64,000 bases of DNA from NCBI RefSeq assembly GCF_900116285.1, contig NZ_FPAJ01000001.1, positions 620,001-684,000 of the forward strand. The letters are read 5' to 3'. The position numbers and the translations under genes were made by a program. This DNA is from Sulfitobacter marinus (GTDB taxonomy: Bacteria > Pseudomonadota > Alphaproteobacteria > Rhodobacterales > Rhodobacteraceae). Below the pieces are notes generated by a model. The model worked only from the letters and a program-made list of their open reading frames with translations, was not told the origin of the DNA and searched no databases. Shown one piece after another: positions 53,793 to 62,679 of the stretch. Position 1 is the first letter of the stretch, and each line of letters begins with the position of its first letter.

Positions 53793-55259
53793 TCAATCCC
53801 GCAAGCTTTCTTCGCGCAAACCATCCGCGAGCAGGTTTAGTCCCAACACGAGGCTCAGCAATGCCACCGCAGGCGCAATCGCTGCATGGGGGTAAAGTGC
53901 CAGCAAACGGCGCCCTGCGTTGATCGTGGTACCCCAGTCAGGGCTTTCGGATTCCAGCCCCAAGCCAAAGAACCCCAAGGTGCCCAAAAGGATCGTCGTA
54001 TAGCCAATGCGCAAACAGAAATCGACGATCAGCGGGCCGCGCGCATTGGGCAGTATTTCCCATAGCATAATGTACCAAGGCCCTTCGCCGCGGGTCTGGG
54101 CAGCGGCCACATAGTCGCGGGTTTTGATGTCCAGCGCCAAACCGCGTACGATCCGGAACACTGTAGGGGCATTTACGAACACAACCGACACGAACACCAC
54201 CAAAACGCCGGGGTCTATATCAAAAAGGTCCAGCGATGCGGGCAAGCCGGGCATGCGGTACGTCGGCGCGTCAACGATCGCCCCACCGGTGGACACCAGC
54301 GACAGGTAAAGCCACCCGGCGATCCCGAGGGCGACAATCAATAGCGGCGTGCGCAGGGACGGCTGCGTATAGAAACGTGAATTCAGCAATACGGCCAGAA
54401 ATACCAAGGGAAAGATGAACAGAACCAATGCCATATAGTTCGGGATGCCGGTCCGGACGATCTCGGGCGTGACCAGCAGGTAAAACAGCAAGATCACCGG
54501 AAAGGCGAGGATGAGGTTGGCCAGAAAGCTTAAAAACACGTCCAGCTTGCCGCCATAATACCCCGCAGGCAGGCCCAGCGTAATCCCGACCATAAAGGCA
54601 AACAGCGTGGCCATCGGCGCGATCTGCACCACAACCCACGACCCTTTGATCAACCGGCTGAACACATCGCGGGCCAGATTATCGCCGCCAAGCAAAAACC
54701 ATTGATAGTCCTCAGGCTCGGCCCGTGCCAACGGCGTGCCGGGCAGTTTGTTCTTCATGCCCGACACCTGGCTTAGGCTGTCATGGGTGATCAGCATGTC
54801 AAAAACGCCGCCAAAAACCCCTGCAAAAACCCAGAACATCACCAGTCCGAAACCGATCATCCCGACGGTGCTGTCGAACAGCTTGCCATATAGGCCCAGC
54901 CGACGCTTGTAGGTGATGGACACAGCGAACAGCATCACAAGGGCGATCCACACAGGCAAAAGCTGTCGTGACAGGCCGCCAAAAATCCCCGCGCCGGGGC
55001 CCATTACAACCCCTGCCAGCACGTAGACCAGCAAAAGTGCAAGCGCTGCGAGAAAGCCGTAAGCGCCGATGCGTCCCAACAGCCCCGATAGTCCTTGATC
55101 CGCCGTGCTGACGCTGCCCGATCCCACACTGCGCATTTCGGCGTTAGGGATAAACGACAGTGCTATTTGCAGCAGATAAGCGCATAGCGCGACGATCACC
55201 GCGACCCCCAAGACCGGGTTCAGCCACGCCATCGAGCCTGTCCATGTCAAAGCTTCCAT
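53793..55259 (-). CDS. ABC transporter permease, DppC-like with long N-terminal extension
   Basis: A 488-residue permease. The C-terminal half is a standard DppC/OppC domain (EAA loop near AAAQTRGEGPWYIMLWEILPNARGPLIVDFCLRIGY). The N-terminal part adds about four to five transmembrane segments (residues 10-180) not present in typical 300-residue relatives. It is probably the second permease of the oligopeptide-type transporter. The extra domain could be a scaffold or regulator; its role is unknown. Confidence 0.82.
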   Translation of the reverse strand: MEALTWTGSMAWLNPVLGVAVIVALCAYLLQIALSFIPNAEMRSVGSGSVSTADQGLSGLLGRIGAYGFLAALALLLVYVLAGVVMGPGAGIFGGLSRQLLPVWIALVMLFAVSITYKRRLGLYGKLFDSTVGMIGFGLVMFWVFAGVFGGVFDMLITHDSLSQVSGMKNKLPGTPLARAEPEDYQWFLLGGDNLARDVFSRLIKGSWVVVQIAPMATLFAFMVGITLGLPAGYYGGKLDVFLSFLANLILAFPVILLFYLLVTPEIVRTGIPNYMALVLFIFPLVFLAVLLNSRFYTQPSLRTPLLIVALGIAGWLYLSLVSTGGAIVDAPTYRMPGLPASLDLFDIDPGVLVVFVSVVFVNAPTVFRIVRGLALDIKTRDYVAAAQTRGEGPWYIMLWEILPNARGPLIVDFCLRIGYTTILLGTLGFFGLGLESESPDWGTTINAGRRLLALYPHAAIAPAVALLSLVLGLNLLADGLREESLRD

Positions 55260-55274
55260 GTGCCCGCCCTTTCT

Positions 55275-56360
55275 TTATGTGATGCGAATGCGCGGGTTCA
55301 AAAACACATAGCCGATATCGGAAATCAGCTGTGTGGCCAGAACCACGATGACAGACACGACCGAGACGGCCAGCAACAATTCGATATCGTTATTGGCGGC
55401 GGCTTGCACCAACAGCCAGCCAAAGCCTTTGTAATTGAACAGGGTCTCGACGATGACGACCCCGTTCAGCAACCACGGAATTTGCAGCATGATCACGGTA
55501 AAGGGTGCGATCAACGCGTTGCGCAACGCGTGTTTCAGCACGATATCGCGGAACTTGACGCCTTTCAGCCGCGCCGTGCGGATGTATTGTGCGGTCATCA
55601 CCTCGGTCATCGACGCACGGGTCATCCGCGCGATATAGCCCATCCCATAAAGCGAGATGGTCAGGACAGGCAGGAAGAAATTCCAAAATGTCGCGTCCTT
55701 CATCGCCGACGTCGCAGAGCCCAGAAACAACGTCTTGCCGTCGATCCAGCCCATTTCAGCAAGCCATGGTGATATGCCAAAGCGTGAAGAGGCGAGAAGC
55801 GCGATAAAAATCACGCCGGATACATATTCAGGGGTGGCTGTGGTGGCGATCGAAAAGGTCGACAGCGACCGATCCAGACGCGACCCTTCGCGCATGCCCG
55901 CAAGCACGCCCACGATCAACGCGCACGGTACCATCAGCGCCAAGACACACAGCATCAGCTTTCCGGTCAGCGCCAGACGGGTCAGCACGGTCGCGCCGAC
56001 ATTCTCCTTGAATACGGTGGAAAAGCCCCAATCGCCTTGTAAGACACCGCAAAACCGGGGGCGATCTTCGGTCGGGGTGGTACTGCTAAAACAACGGCCA
56101 GTGACAGTGCCATCCTCGGCTTCTGTCACCCAGCCCGGCATAACCCCCAACCATTGGCCAAACTTAACAGGGGTGGGCTGCAAATAGCCGCGGTTTTCCA
56201 GATAGCTGGTGACGGCCTCGTCCGACATGCGGAAGTTACCTTGGGTCTTGGCGAGTTTTTCAAGATTGGGATAAAGATTGGTCAGCCAGAAGACGATGAA
56301 CGTCAGACAGAGCGCGGTCAAAAGCATCAGGCCAAGACGGCGCAGAATAAAAATCCCCAT
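55275..56360 (-). CDS. ABC transporter permease, DppB-like
   Basis: A 361-residue permease (MGIFILRRLGLMLLTALCLTFIVFWL) with the EAA-type loop RTARLKGVKFRDIVLKHALRNALIAPFTV. It is the first gene of the operon. No solute-binding protein gene is found next to it, so the receptor is encoded elsewhere. Confidence 0.9.
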   Translation of the reverse strand: MGIFILRRLGLMLLTALCLTFIVFWLTNLYPNLEKLAKTQGNFRMSDEAVTSYLENRGYLQPTPVKFGQWLGVMPGWVTEAEDGTVTGRCFSSTTPTEDRPRFCGVLQGDWGFSTVFKENVGATVLTRLALTGKLMLCVLALMVPCALIVGVLAGMREGSRLDRSLSTFSIATTATPEYVSGVIFIALLASSRFGISPWLAEMGWIDGKTLFLGSATSAMKDATFWNFFLPVLTISLYGMGYIARMTRASMTEVMTAQYIRTARLKGVKFRDIVLKHALRNALIAPFTVIMLQIPWLLNGVVIVETLFNYKGFGWLLVQAAANNDIELLLAVSVVSVIVVLATQLISDIGYVFLNPRIRIT

Positions 56361-56602
56361 GAAACATCCCTGTTGCGTGGCAGACGGAATACGCCCAACC
56401 GGATTTCGGGCAGCTTGGCCCTTGTTGATTGTCTGCGCAGCACATCATCGGGCCTTTGGCCGCTCTCGCGTGTTGCATCTCTCCCTTGGCACCTATTTTA
56501 CGGCTTTTGATCCGCGGCGGCACCTTATTATCGCCTCATGAGGCACGAGAACGGGCCAAAGGTCAATGTCAGCTTTCGGCGTTTAAGGGATTAAATGCGA
56601 CA

Positions 56603-57457
56603 TCACGCAATTCTATTTGCGACATTGGCAAGTGCAGGGGGCGCGGTATTGCCTTGGAGAGGTAGCCCCTGATTGGCGGCGCGCAGCTTGCTGGGCGGGC
56701 GTCCGGTATGCTGCTGAACAAATCGCGTAAAATACGCCGCCGATCCAAATCCAAGCTGCTGCGCAATGCTTTGGGCGGAATGTTCGGTCGTCGTCAGCAG
56801 ATCGCGTGCCTCATAGACAACACGTTCGGTCAGGATGTCAGCGGCGGTTTTTCCGGTAGCCGCTTTGACGGCGCGGGTCAGGTGGGTGGGGGTGACACCC
56901 AGCACATCGGCATAGGTGGCCATAGGCGCACCCGTGGCAAAGCGTTCCGATACCATCCTGCAAAACCGTGCGCTCAGCCGACCGCCCGCGCTGATGTGGT
57001 CGGGCACATGTTCATCCTGCATGATCTGGCGGCGCAACCAGACAGACATCAGCGCCGCATGGGCCTCAAGCGCTTGACTGGCCAGCGCGCGGGGATCTTG
57101 TTGTTCGCGCTGTGCAGCCTCGATCAGGCCGGTGAGTTCAGATTGGGCGCGTACGTCCCTGACGCGCAAATGGCGCGGTATATGGGGCAGGTTCAGCGGC
57201 GTACCATCGGGAATGACCACGGCCTGCCCAAAGCCCTGCCGCCCCAGCTCCATGGAAAACAACGAACCGGACGGCACGAAGATCGCGTTATGCGCACCCA
57301 GCCCACGCCGTTGCCCGTCCAACTGTAACAGCCCTTGGCCTCTGGTGATCCAGAGCAGAAGATGTGACGGGTGGTCATGGGACAAATATAATCGCCAGTC
57401 CTGGCCCTGCGAAAGCTGTGCCAAGGAAAGGATTTGAACCACGCCTTTATTCATCAT
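56603..57457 (-). CDS. AraC-family transcriptional regulator
   Basis: A 284-residue AraC protein with an N-terminal cupin-like sensor and a C-terminal double helix-turn-helix (about 175-265: TYADVLGVTPTHLTRAVKAATGKTAADILTERVVYEARDLL and SAQSIAQQLGFGSAAYFTRFVQQHTGRPPSKLR). It is transcribed in the same direction as the oligopeptide ABC operon but separated from it by about 240 bp, so a role there is possible but unproven. Confidence 0.88.
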   Translation of the reverse strand: MMNKGVVQILSLAQLSQGQDWRLYLSHDHPSHLLLWITRGQGLLQLDGQRRGLGAHNAIFVPSGSLFSMELGRQGFGQAVVIPDGTPLNLPHIPRHLRVRDVRAQSELTGLIEAAQREQQDPRALASQALEAHAALMSVWLRRQIMQDEHVPDHISAGGRLSARFCRMVSERFATGAPMATYADVLGVTPTHLTRAVKAATGKTAADILTERVVYEARDLLTTTEHSAQSIAQQLGFGSAAYFTRFVQQHTGRPPSKLRAANQGLPLQGNTAPPALANVANRIA

Positions 57458-57543
57458 ACGAAACCATCACAATTATTACAGATATCTTAACTATTATACA
57501 CTTATGTGGCGAATTAAAGTCCTGTTTGTGATATTATTTTAAC

Positions 57544-58434
57544 TTAGGATGGTCCGTATTTCCGCCACAATTTCGCGTTTTTCCGCAGCCATGTCCGTTG
57601 GCGTTTCGCATATTGTCGCGTCGCAATGATCGCGTTCTCGCGGGCGGCGGCCAAGGTCGCATTCCCATCAAGATAGGCCATCAGCTCTGGCACACCGATG
57701 GCGCGGTGCGCGGGCAGGGACGGGTCATAGTCAGGGCGCACGGCGGCAACTTCGTCCAGCGCACCCTGTTCCAGCATCTGATCAAAGCGCTGGATAATCC
57801 GATCATTCAGCCAGTCCTTGTTGGCATCCACCGCGATGGCGGTGCACGCAGACAAGGGCAACAGCGGCGGTGGTGTTTCGTCTTGCCATTGCGCCAATCC
57901 GCGCCCCGTCGCGGTCAACACCTCCCAGGCGCGCTGCACCCGCATCGGGTTGTTCAGGTCCAGCCGCGCGGAGGTCAGCGGATCAAGCTGGGCAATCATT
58001 TCTTCGCGCGTCATGGCGTCGCCCGCGGCCCGAACGGCGTCTGGCGTGGCGGGAACCTCAGCCAGCCCTTGTGTCAGCGCACCAAAATATAGACCCGTGC
58101 CGCCTACGATGATCGGCCTGACCCCTTGCGCCATAATCCCGGCGACCTCGCGCAGCCAATGCCCCACCGAATAAGACTGATCAGGCGAAATGTGACCGTA
58201 TAGCAGATGTTCGGCCCGCGCTTCCTCGGCCGCTGAGGGACGCGCCGAGATCACCCGCCAACAGCTGTAAACCTGACTTGCATCGGCATTAACGATCACC
58301 CCACCTTGGGTTTCAGCCAGTGCCAAAGCGAGCGCAGATTTGCCTGACGCGGTGGGCCCTGCGATCAACACAGGCAGGGCGGGATCGACAGATGCGATCA
58401 CAGCATCGATGGACGTAAGGGAAGTTTGCGGCAT
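57544..58434 (-). CDS. miaA: tRNA dimethylallyltransferase MiaA
   Basis: A 296-residue enzyme with a P-loop ([18 protein letters not shown]), the NADASQVY substrate motif and VGGTGLYF. It transfers a dimethylallyl group to N6 of A37 in tRNAs reading UNN codons. It is divergent from pyrH. Confidence 0.93.
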   Translation of the reverse strand: MPQTSLTSIDAVIASVDPALPVLIAGPTASGKSALALALAETQGGVIVNADASQVYSCWRVISARPSAAEEARAEHLLYGHISPDQSYSVGHWLREVAGIMAQGVRPIIVGGTGLYFGALTQGLAEVPATPDAVRAAGDAMTREEMIAQLDPLTSARLDLNNPMRVQRAWEVLTATGRGLAQWQDETPPPLLPLSACTAIAVDANKDWLNDRIIQRFDQMLEQGALDEVAAVRPDYDPSLPAHRAIGVPELMAYLDGNATLAAARENAIIATRQYAKRQRTWLRKNAKLWRKYGPS

Positions 58435-58535
58435 TTCTTTGCACGGACCTTTGACGGAGCATTGAACATTTCTGCTATTTGCGACATTTTACAGCGCAAT
58501 GAAAACCCTTCTCTCACCCTCGAAAGGTGCGCTCC

Positions 58536-59264
58536 ATGACAGATACCCTCCCCGCCGTGACATTCAATCGGGTGATGCTCAAGATTTCGGGTGAGGCGTT
58601 AATGGGCGATCAGGGGTTTGGCCTGCACCCGCCAACGGTCCAGCGTATCGCGCGCGAAGTCAAATCCGTGCACGATCTGGGCGTCGAGATTTGCATGGTC
58701 ATCGGCGGCGGCAATATCTTTCGCGGCCTTCAGGGCAGCGCCCAAGGGATGGAGCGCACGACGGCAGACTATATGGGGATGCTTGCCACAGTGATGAACG
58801 CGCTGGCCATGCAATCGGCCCTTGAAGAGCTGGATATCCACACCCGCGTAATCTCCGCCATCACCATGAACGAAGTCGCCGAACCCTATATTCGCCGCCG
58901 CGCCGTGCGCCACCTTGAGAAAAAGCGCGTGTGTATTTTCGCGGCCGGTACCGGCAACCCGTATTTCACCACCGACACAGCCGCGACCCTGCGCGCCAAT
59001 GAAATGGCCTGCGAAGCGATCTTTAAGGGTACCAAGGTGGACGGCGTGTACGACAAAGACCCCGCAAAATTCGACGATGCGAAGCGCTATGATACCGTTA
59101 GCTATGACGACGTGCTGCAAAAGCGGCTCGGGGTGATGGATGCCTCTGCGATTGCTCTGGCACGGGACAACAACCTGCCGATCATCGTCTTTTCGCTGGA
59201 CGAGCCGGGCGGTTTCCGCGGGATTTTGGCCGGTGAGGGCACATATACCCGCGTCCAAGGGTAA
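58536..59264 (+). CDS. pyrH: UMP kinase
   Basis: A 242-residue amino-acid-kinase-family enzyme ([27 protein letters not shown]) that phosphorylates UMP to UDP. The start at 58536 is favoured over 58527 because AAAGGTG lies upstream. It heads the pyrH-frr-uppS-cdsA-dxr-rseP cluster. Confidence 0.95.
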   Translation: MTDTLPAVTFNRVMLKISGEALMGDQGFGLHPPTVQRIAREVKSVHDLGVEICMVIGGGNIFRGLQGSAQGMERTTADYMGMLATVMNALAMQSALEELDIHTRVISAITMNEVAEPYIRRRAVRHLEKKRVCIFAAGTGNPYFTTDTAATLRANEMACEAIFKGTKVDGVYDKDPAKFDDAKRYDTVSYDDVLQKRLGVMDASAIALARDNNLPIIVFSLDEPGGFRGILAGEGTYTRVQG

Positions 59265-59360
59265 CTACGCGCCCCGCATGGTGTTGCTCTCTATACAAAA
59301 GGGGGGCGATACCGCTATATCGATAAAAATATAAACAATTAGAAAACGACCGGGGACATC

Positions 59361-59924
59361 ATGTCAGACGATTTTATGTTGGATACCGACGACCTTCAGC
59401 GCCGCATGGATGGGGCAATCGCGTCCTTGCGGACCGAATTTGCATCCTTGCGTACTGGCCGTGCATCGGCCTCCATGCTGGAGCCTGTGATGGTTGACGC
59501 CTACGGCACCAAGACACCGATTAACCAGGTTGGCACGGTAAACGTACCAGAGCCGCGCATGGTCACGGTCAATGTCTGGGATAAGGGATTGGTGGGCAAA
59601 GTCGAAAAAGCGATCCGCGAATCCGGCTTGGGCATTAATCCGCAACTTAACGGCACCATCATCATGCTGCCGATCCCCGAACTGAACGAAGAACGCCGCA
59701 CGCAATTGACTAAGGTCGCCGGTCAGTACAGCGAACACGCCCGTGTTTCCATTCGCAACATCCGCCGCGACGGCATGGACCAGATCAAAAAGGCCAAGGC
59801 CGATGGTATGTCCGAGGACGACCAGAAAGTCTGGGAAAGCGAAGTTCAGGATATGACGAATAAATACATCGCCATGATCGACGAGCAACTTGAGACCAAA
59901 CAAGCCGAGATCATGCAGGTCTGA
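59361..59924 (+). CDS. frr: Ribosome recycling factor
   Basis: A 187-residue RRF with the conserved [32 protein letters not shown] and [11 protein letters not shown] segments. It splits terminated ribosomes with EF-G. TGATG overlap with uppS. Confidence 0.95.
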   Translation: MSDDFMLDTDDLQRRMDGAIASLRTEFASLRTGRASASMLEPVMVDAYGTKTPINQVGTVNVPEPRMVTVNVWDKGLVGKVEKAIRESGLGINPQLNGTIIMLPIPELNEERRTQLTKVAGQYSEHARVSIRNIRRDGMDQIKKAKADGMSEDDQKVWESEVQDMTNKYIAMIDEQLETKQAEIMQV

Positions 59925-60664
59925 TGCCCAACGCGTCTCACCCAACATGCGAGCTGGTTCCAGGAGCGCCACGCCACGTGGCAATAATCATGGATGGCAA
60001 CGGCCGTTGGGCGACGCAGCGCGGCAGGCCGCGGCTAATGGGCCATCACGCAGGTGCCAAACGCGTGCGCGAGATCGTTGAGGCCTGTCAGGCATTCGGC
60101 GTGGAATATCTTACGATCTTTGCCTTTTCGACCGAAAACTGGAAACGGACCCAAACTGAGGTCGCGGGCCTCATGAGCCTGTTTCGCCGCTATATCGCCA
60201 AGGAAAAAAAGGCGTTGAAAGAAAACGGTGTGCGCGTGCGGTTTATCGGGGATCGAGTCAACCTGGACGATAAGCTGGTCAAGTTGATGAACGATCTCGA
60301 GGACGAGACCAAAGACAACACCCGCACTCATCTGACCGTCGCGCTGAATTATGGAGGGCGGGACGAGGTTGCCCGTGCCACCAAACGGTTGGCCAAGGAT
60401 GTCGCCGCCGGGCTGCTCAATCCTGATGACGTGGGCGAGGAAACGCTGCCGCGCTATCTTGACACCCACGTGCTTCCAGACCCTGATCTGGTGATCCGCA
60501 CCAGTGGCGAAGCGCGGATTTCCAACTTTCTGCTATGGCAATCCGCCTATGCGGAATATGAATTCATCGACACGCTCTGGCCGGATTTTTCAAAGGAAGA
60601 ATTTAGCAAGCTTTGCACTGCGTTCGGCGGCAGGGATCGCCGGTTTGGTGCCGTGAAAACATGA
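59924..60664 (+). CDS. uppS: Undecaprenyl diphosphate synthase
   Basis: A 246-residue cis-prenyltransferase with IIMDGNGRWATQRGRPRLMGHHAG and, near the C-terminus, VIRTSGEARISNFLLWQSAYAEYEF. It makes the lipid carrier for peptidoglycan precursors from isoprenyl diphosphates. Confidence 0.95.
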   Translation: MPNASHPTCELVPGAPRHVAIIMDGNGRWATQRGRPRLMGHHAGAKRVREIVEACQAFGVEYLTIFAFSTENWKRTQTEVAGLMSLFRRYIAKEKKALKENGVRVRFIGDRVNLDDKLVKLMNDLEDETKDNTRTHLTVALNYGGRDEVARATKRLAKDVAAGLLNPDDVGEETLPRYLDTHVLPDPDLVIRTSGEARISNFLLWQSAYAEYEFIDTLWPDFSKEEFSKLCTAFGGRDRRFGAVKT

Positions 60665-60698
60665 CCATTACAAAGGCCAGTGCAAAAGGATTTGTCCT

Positions 60699-61493
60699 AT
60701 GACGGGAACTTCGGAAAAATGGTCTGACCTGGCAGCACGGGTCGGATCGGCGATTGCGATGATCGTGATCGGCCTTGGTGGTATCGCAATGGGCGGCCCG
60801 ATTTTTCATGTCTTGGTGGCCATAATTTGCGGGCTGATGGCGTGGGAACTGGTGGGCATGTTGAACCCCGACCGCCCTCAGGTTAAAATCCAGATGGGTC
60901 TGCTTGTCGGCGGCGCGACGCTTGCAGCGATCTATCTGCCAATGGGGTATGCCTTGCCCGTCCTGCTGGCCCCGGCGCTGGTCGGCTTTGGGCAGCTCGA
61001 AAAACACCGCACGATTTTCATGTGTTTTACCGTCATGATCATGCTGGCGGGTTTTGGGTTGGTCCAAATTCGCGACGGCTATGGTTTTGGCTGGATGATG
61101 TGGTTGGTGGTGGTCGTTGTGATTACCGATGTGTTTGGCTATTTCGCGGGCCGTGCGATTGGCGGCCCGAAATTCTGGCCCCGCGTCAGCCCCAAGAAAA
61201 CATGGTCCGGCACGGCCGCTGGTTGGGTTGGTGCTGCCATTGTGGGCTATCTTTTCTCCGTCAACACCGGCATCGGGATGCAGTTGGTCGGTGTTTCCGT
61301 TGCGGTGTCCATGGCGTCGCAAATGGGCGATATGGCCGAATCCGGTATGAAGCGGCGGGTAGGGGCCAAAGACAGTTCGAACCTGATCCCCGGCCATGGC
61401 GGTTTGTTGGACCGGTTTGATGGTATGCTCGGGGCGGCTTTGTTCTTGCTGATCATTGGCCAGTTTCTGACGATCACCCCGACCTTGAACTGA
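60699..61493 (+). CDS. cdsA: Phosphatidate cytidylyltransferase
   Basis: A 264-residue integral membrane enzyme with the CdsA signature SGMKRRVGAKDSSNLIPGHGGLLDRFD (around 217-243) and several membrane helices. It makes CDP-diacylglycerol, the phospholipid precursor. Confidence 0.93.
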   Translation: MTGTSEKWSDLAARVGSAIAMIVIGLGGIAMGGPIFHVLVAIICGLMAWELVGMLNPDRPQVKIQMGLLVGGATLAAIYLPMGYALPVLLAPALVGFGQLEKHRTIFMCFTVMIMLAGFGLVQIRDGYGFGWMMWLVVVVVITDVFGYFAGRAIGGPKFWPRVSPKKTWSGTAAGWVGAAIVGYLFSVNTGIGMQLVGVSVAVSMASQMGDMAESGMKRRVGAKDSSNLIPGHGGLLDRFDGMLGAALFLLIIGQFLTITPTLN

Positions 61494-61499
61494 TCCCAT

Positions 61500-62675
61500 A
61501 TGAAACGGCGTGTCAGTATATTCGGGGCCACCGGCTCTATCGGGCAAAATACCATTGATCTGATCCGGCGCGCGCCTAAGGATTATGATGTCGTGGCGCT
61601 GACGGGTGCGGGCAATATTGCGCAGCTTGCGGCGGATGCCAAAGAACTGGGCGCAGATATTGCAATCACGGCCCATGACACTCTGCTTGATGATCTGCGC
61701 GACGCCTTGCAGGGCAGTGGGGTTCAGGCCGCCGCCGGGGCCAACGCCATCCGCGAGGCGGCGACCCGCCCGGCGGATTGGGTGATGTCGGCCATCATCG
61801 GTGCGGCGGGGCTGGCACCGGGGATCGAAGCACTGAAGCAGGGATCGACACTGGCACTGGCCAACAAGGAATCGCTGGTCTGTGCGGGCAAGTTGATACT
61901 GGATACGGCCCAGACCCACGGTGCCGCAATCCTGCCCGTGGACAGCGAACATTCCGCTATCTTTCAAGCGCTGATCGGTGAGGATATGGCCGCCGTCGAG
62001 CGGATCATCATCACGGCCAGCGGCGGCGCCTTTCGCGATTGGCCGATGGAAAAGCTGGCGGATGCGACGTTGGATCAGGCGTTGAACCATCCCAATTGGG
62101 ACATGGGGCCGCGGATCACCATTGATAGCGCATCAATGTTCAACAAGGCGATGGAAGTCATTGAAACTCATGAGTTTTTCAATATCAACCCGGCGCAAAT
62201 CGAAGTCTTGGTACACCCGCAATCCATGATCCATGCGCTTGTCGGGTTCAATGATGGCGCGCTGATGGCCCATGTGGGACCACCTGACATGCGCCACGCC
62301 ATCGGCTTTGCCCTGCATCACCCGCAGCGTAAACTACTGCCGGTGGAACGGCTGGATCTAGCCAAGATCGGCCGTTTTGAATTCAGCACCCCGGACGAAG
62401 CGCGTTGGCCCGCATTGCGTTTGGCGCGCGAAGTGATGGAACGCGGCGGCATGGCGGGGGCTGTGTTCAACGCCGCCAAGGAAACCGCGCTGGACGGCTT
62501 TATTGACGGTCGCTTGGGGTTCACGCAGATGGCCGAAGTGGTTGAAGACACGCTAAACCGGTTAAATTCGGATAACGGGCTGATTGATGCGGGTATGACC
62601 CTTGATAACGTGGCGCAGGTGGACCATCTGGCAAGACAGGCAGCACAGGCCATAATCAAAAAAAGGGCGGCATAG
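61500..62675 (+). CDS. dxr: 1-deoxy-D-xylulose-5-phosphate reductoisomerase
   Basis: A 391-residue enzyme with FGATGSIGQNT (NADPH site), ALANKESLVCAG, ILPVDSEHSAIFQAL and ASGGAFRDW. It commits DXP to the MEP pathway for isoprenoids, which feeds uppS in the same cluster. Confidence 0.95.
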   Translation: MKRRVSIFGATGSIGQNTIDLIRRAPKDYDVVALTGAGNIAQLAADAKELGADIAITAHDTLLDDLRDALQGSGVQAAAGANAIREAATRPADWVMSAIIGAAGLAPGIEALKQGSTLALANKESLVCAGKLILDTAQTHGAAILPVDSEHSAIFQALIGEDMAAVERIIITASGGAFRDWPMEKLADATLDQALNHPNWDMGPRITIDSASMFNKAMEVIETHEFFNINPAQIEVLVHPQSMIHALVGFNDGALMAHVGPPDMRHAIGFALHHPQRKLLPVERLDLAKIGRFEFSTPDEARWPALRLAREVMERGGMAGAVFNAAKETALDGFIDGRLGFTQMAEVVEDTLNRLNSDNGLIDAGMTLDNVAQVDHLARQAAQAIIKKRAA

Positions 62676-62679
62676 CGTT

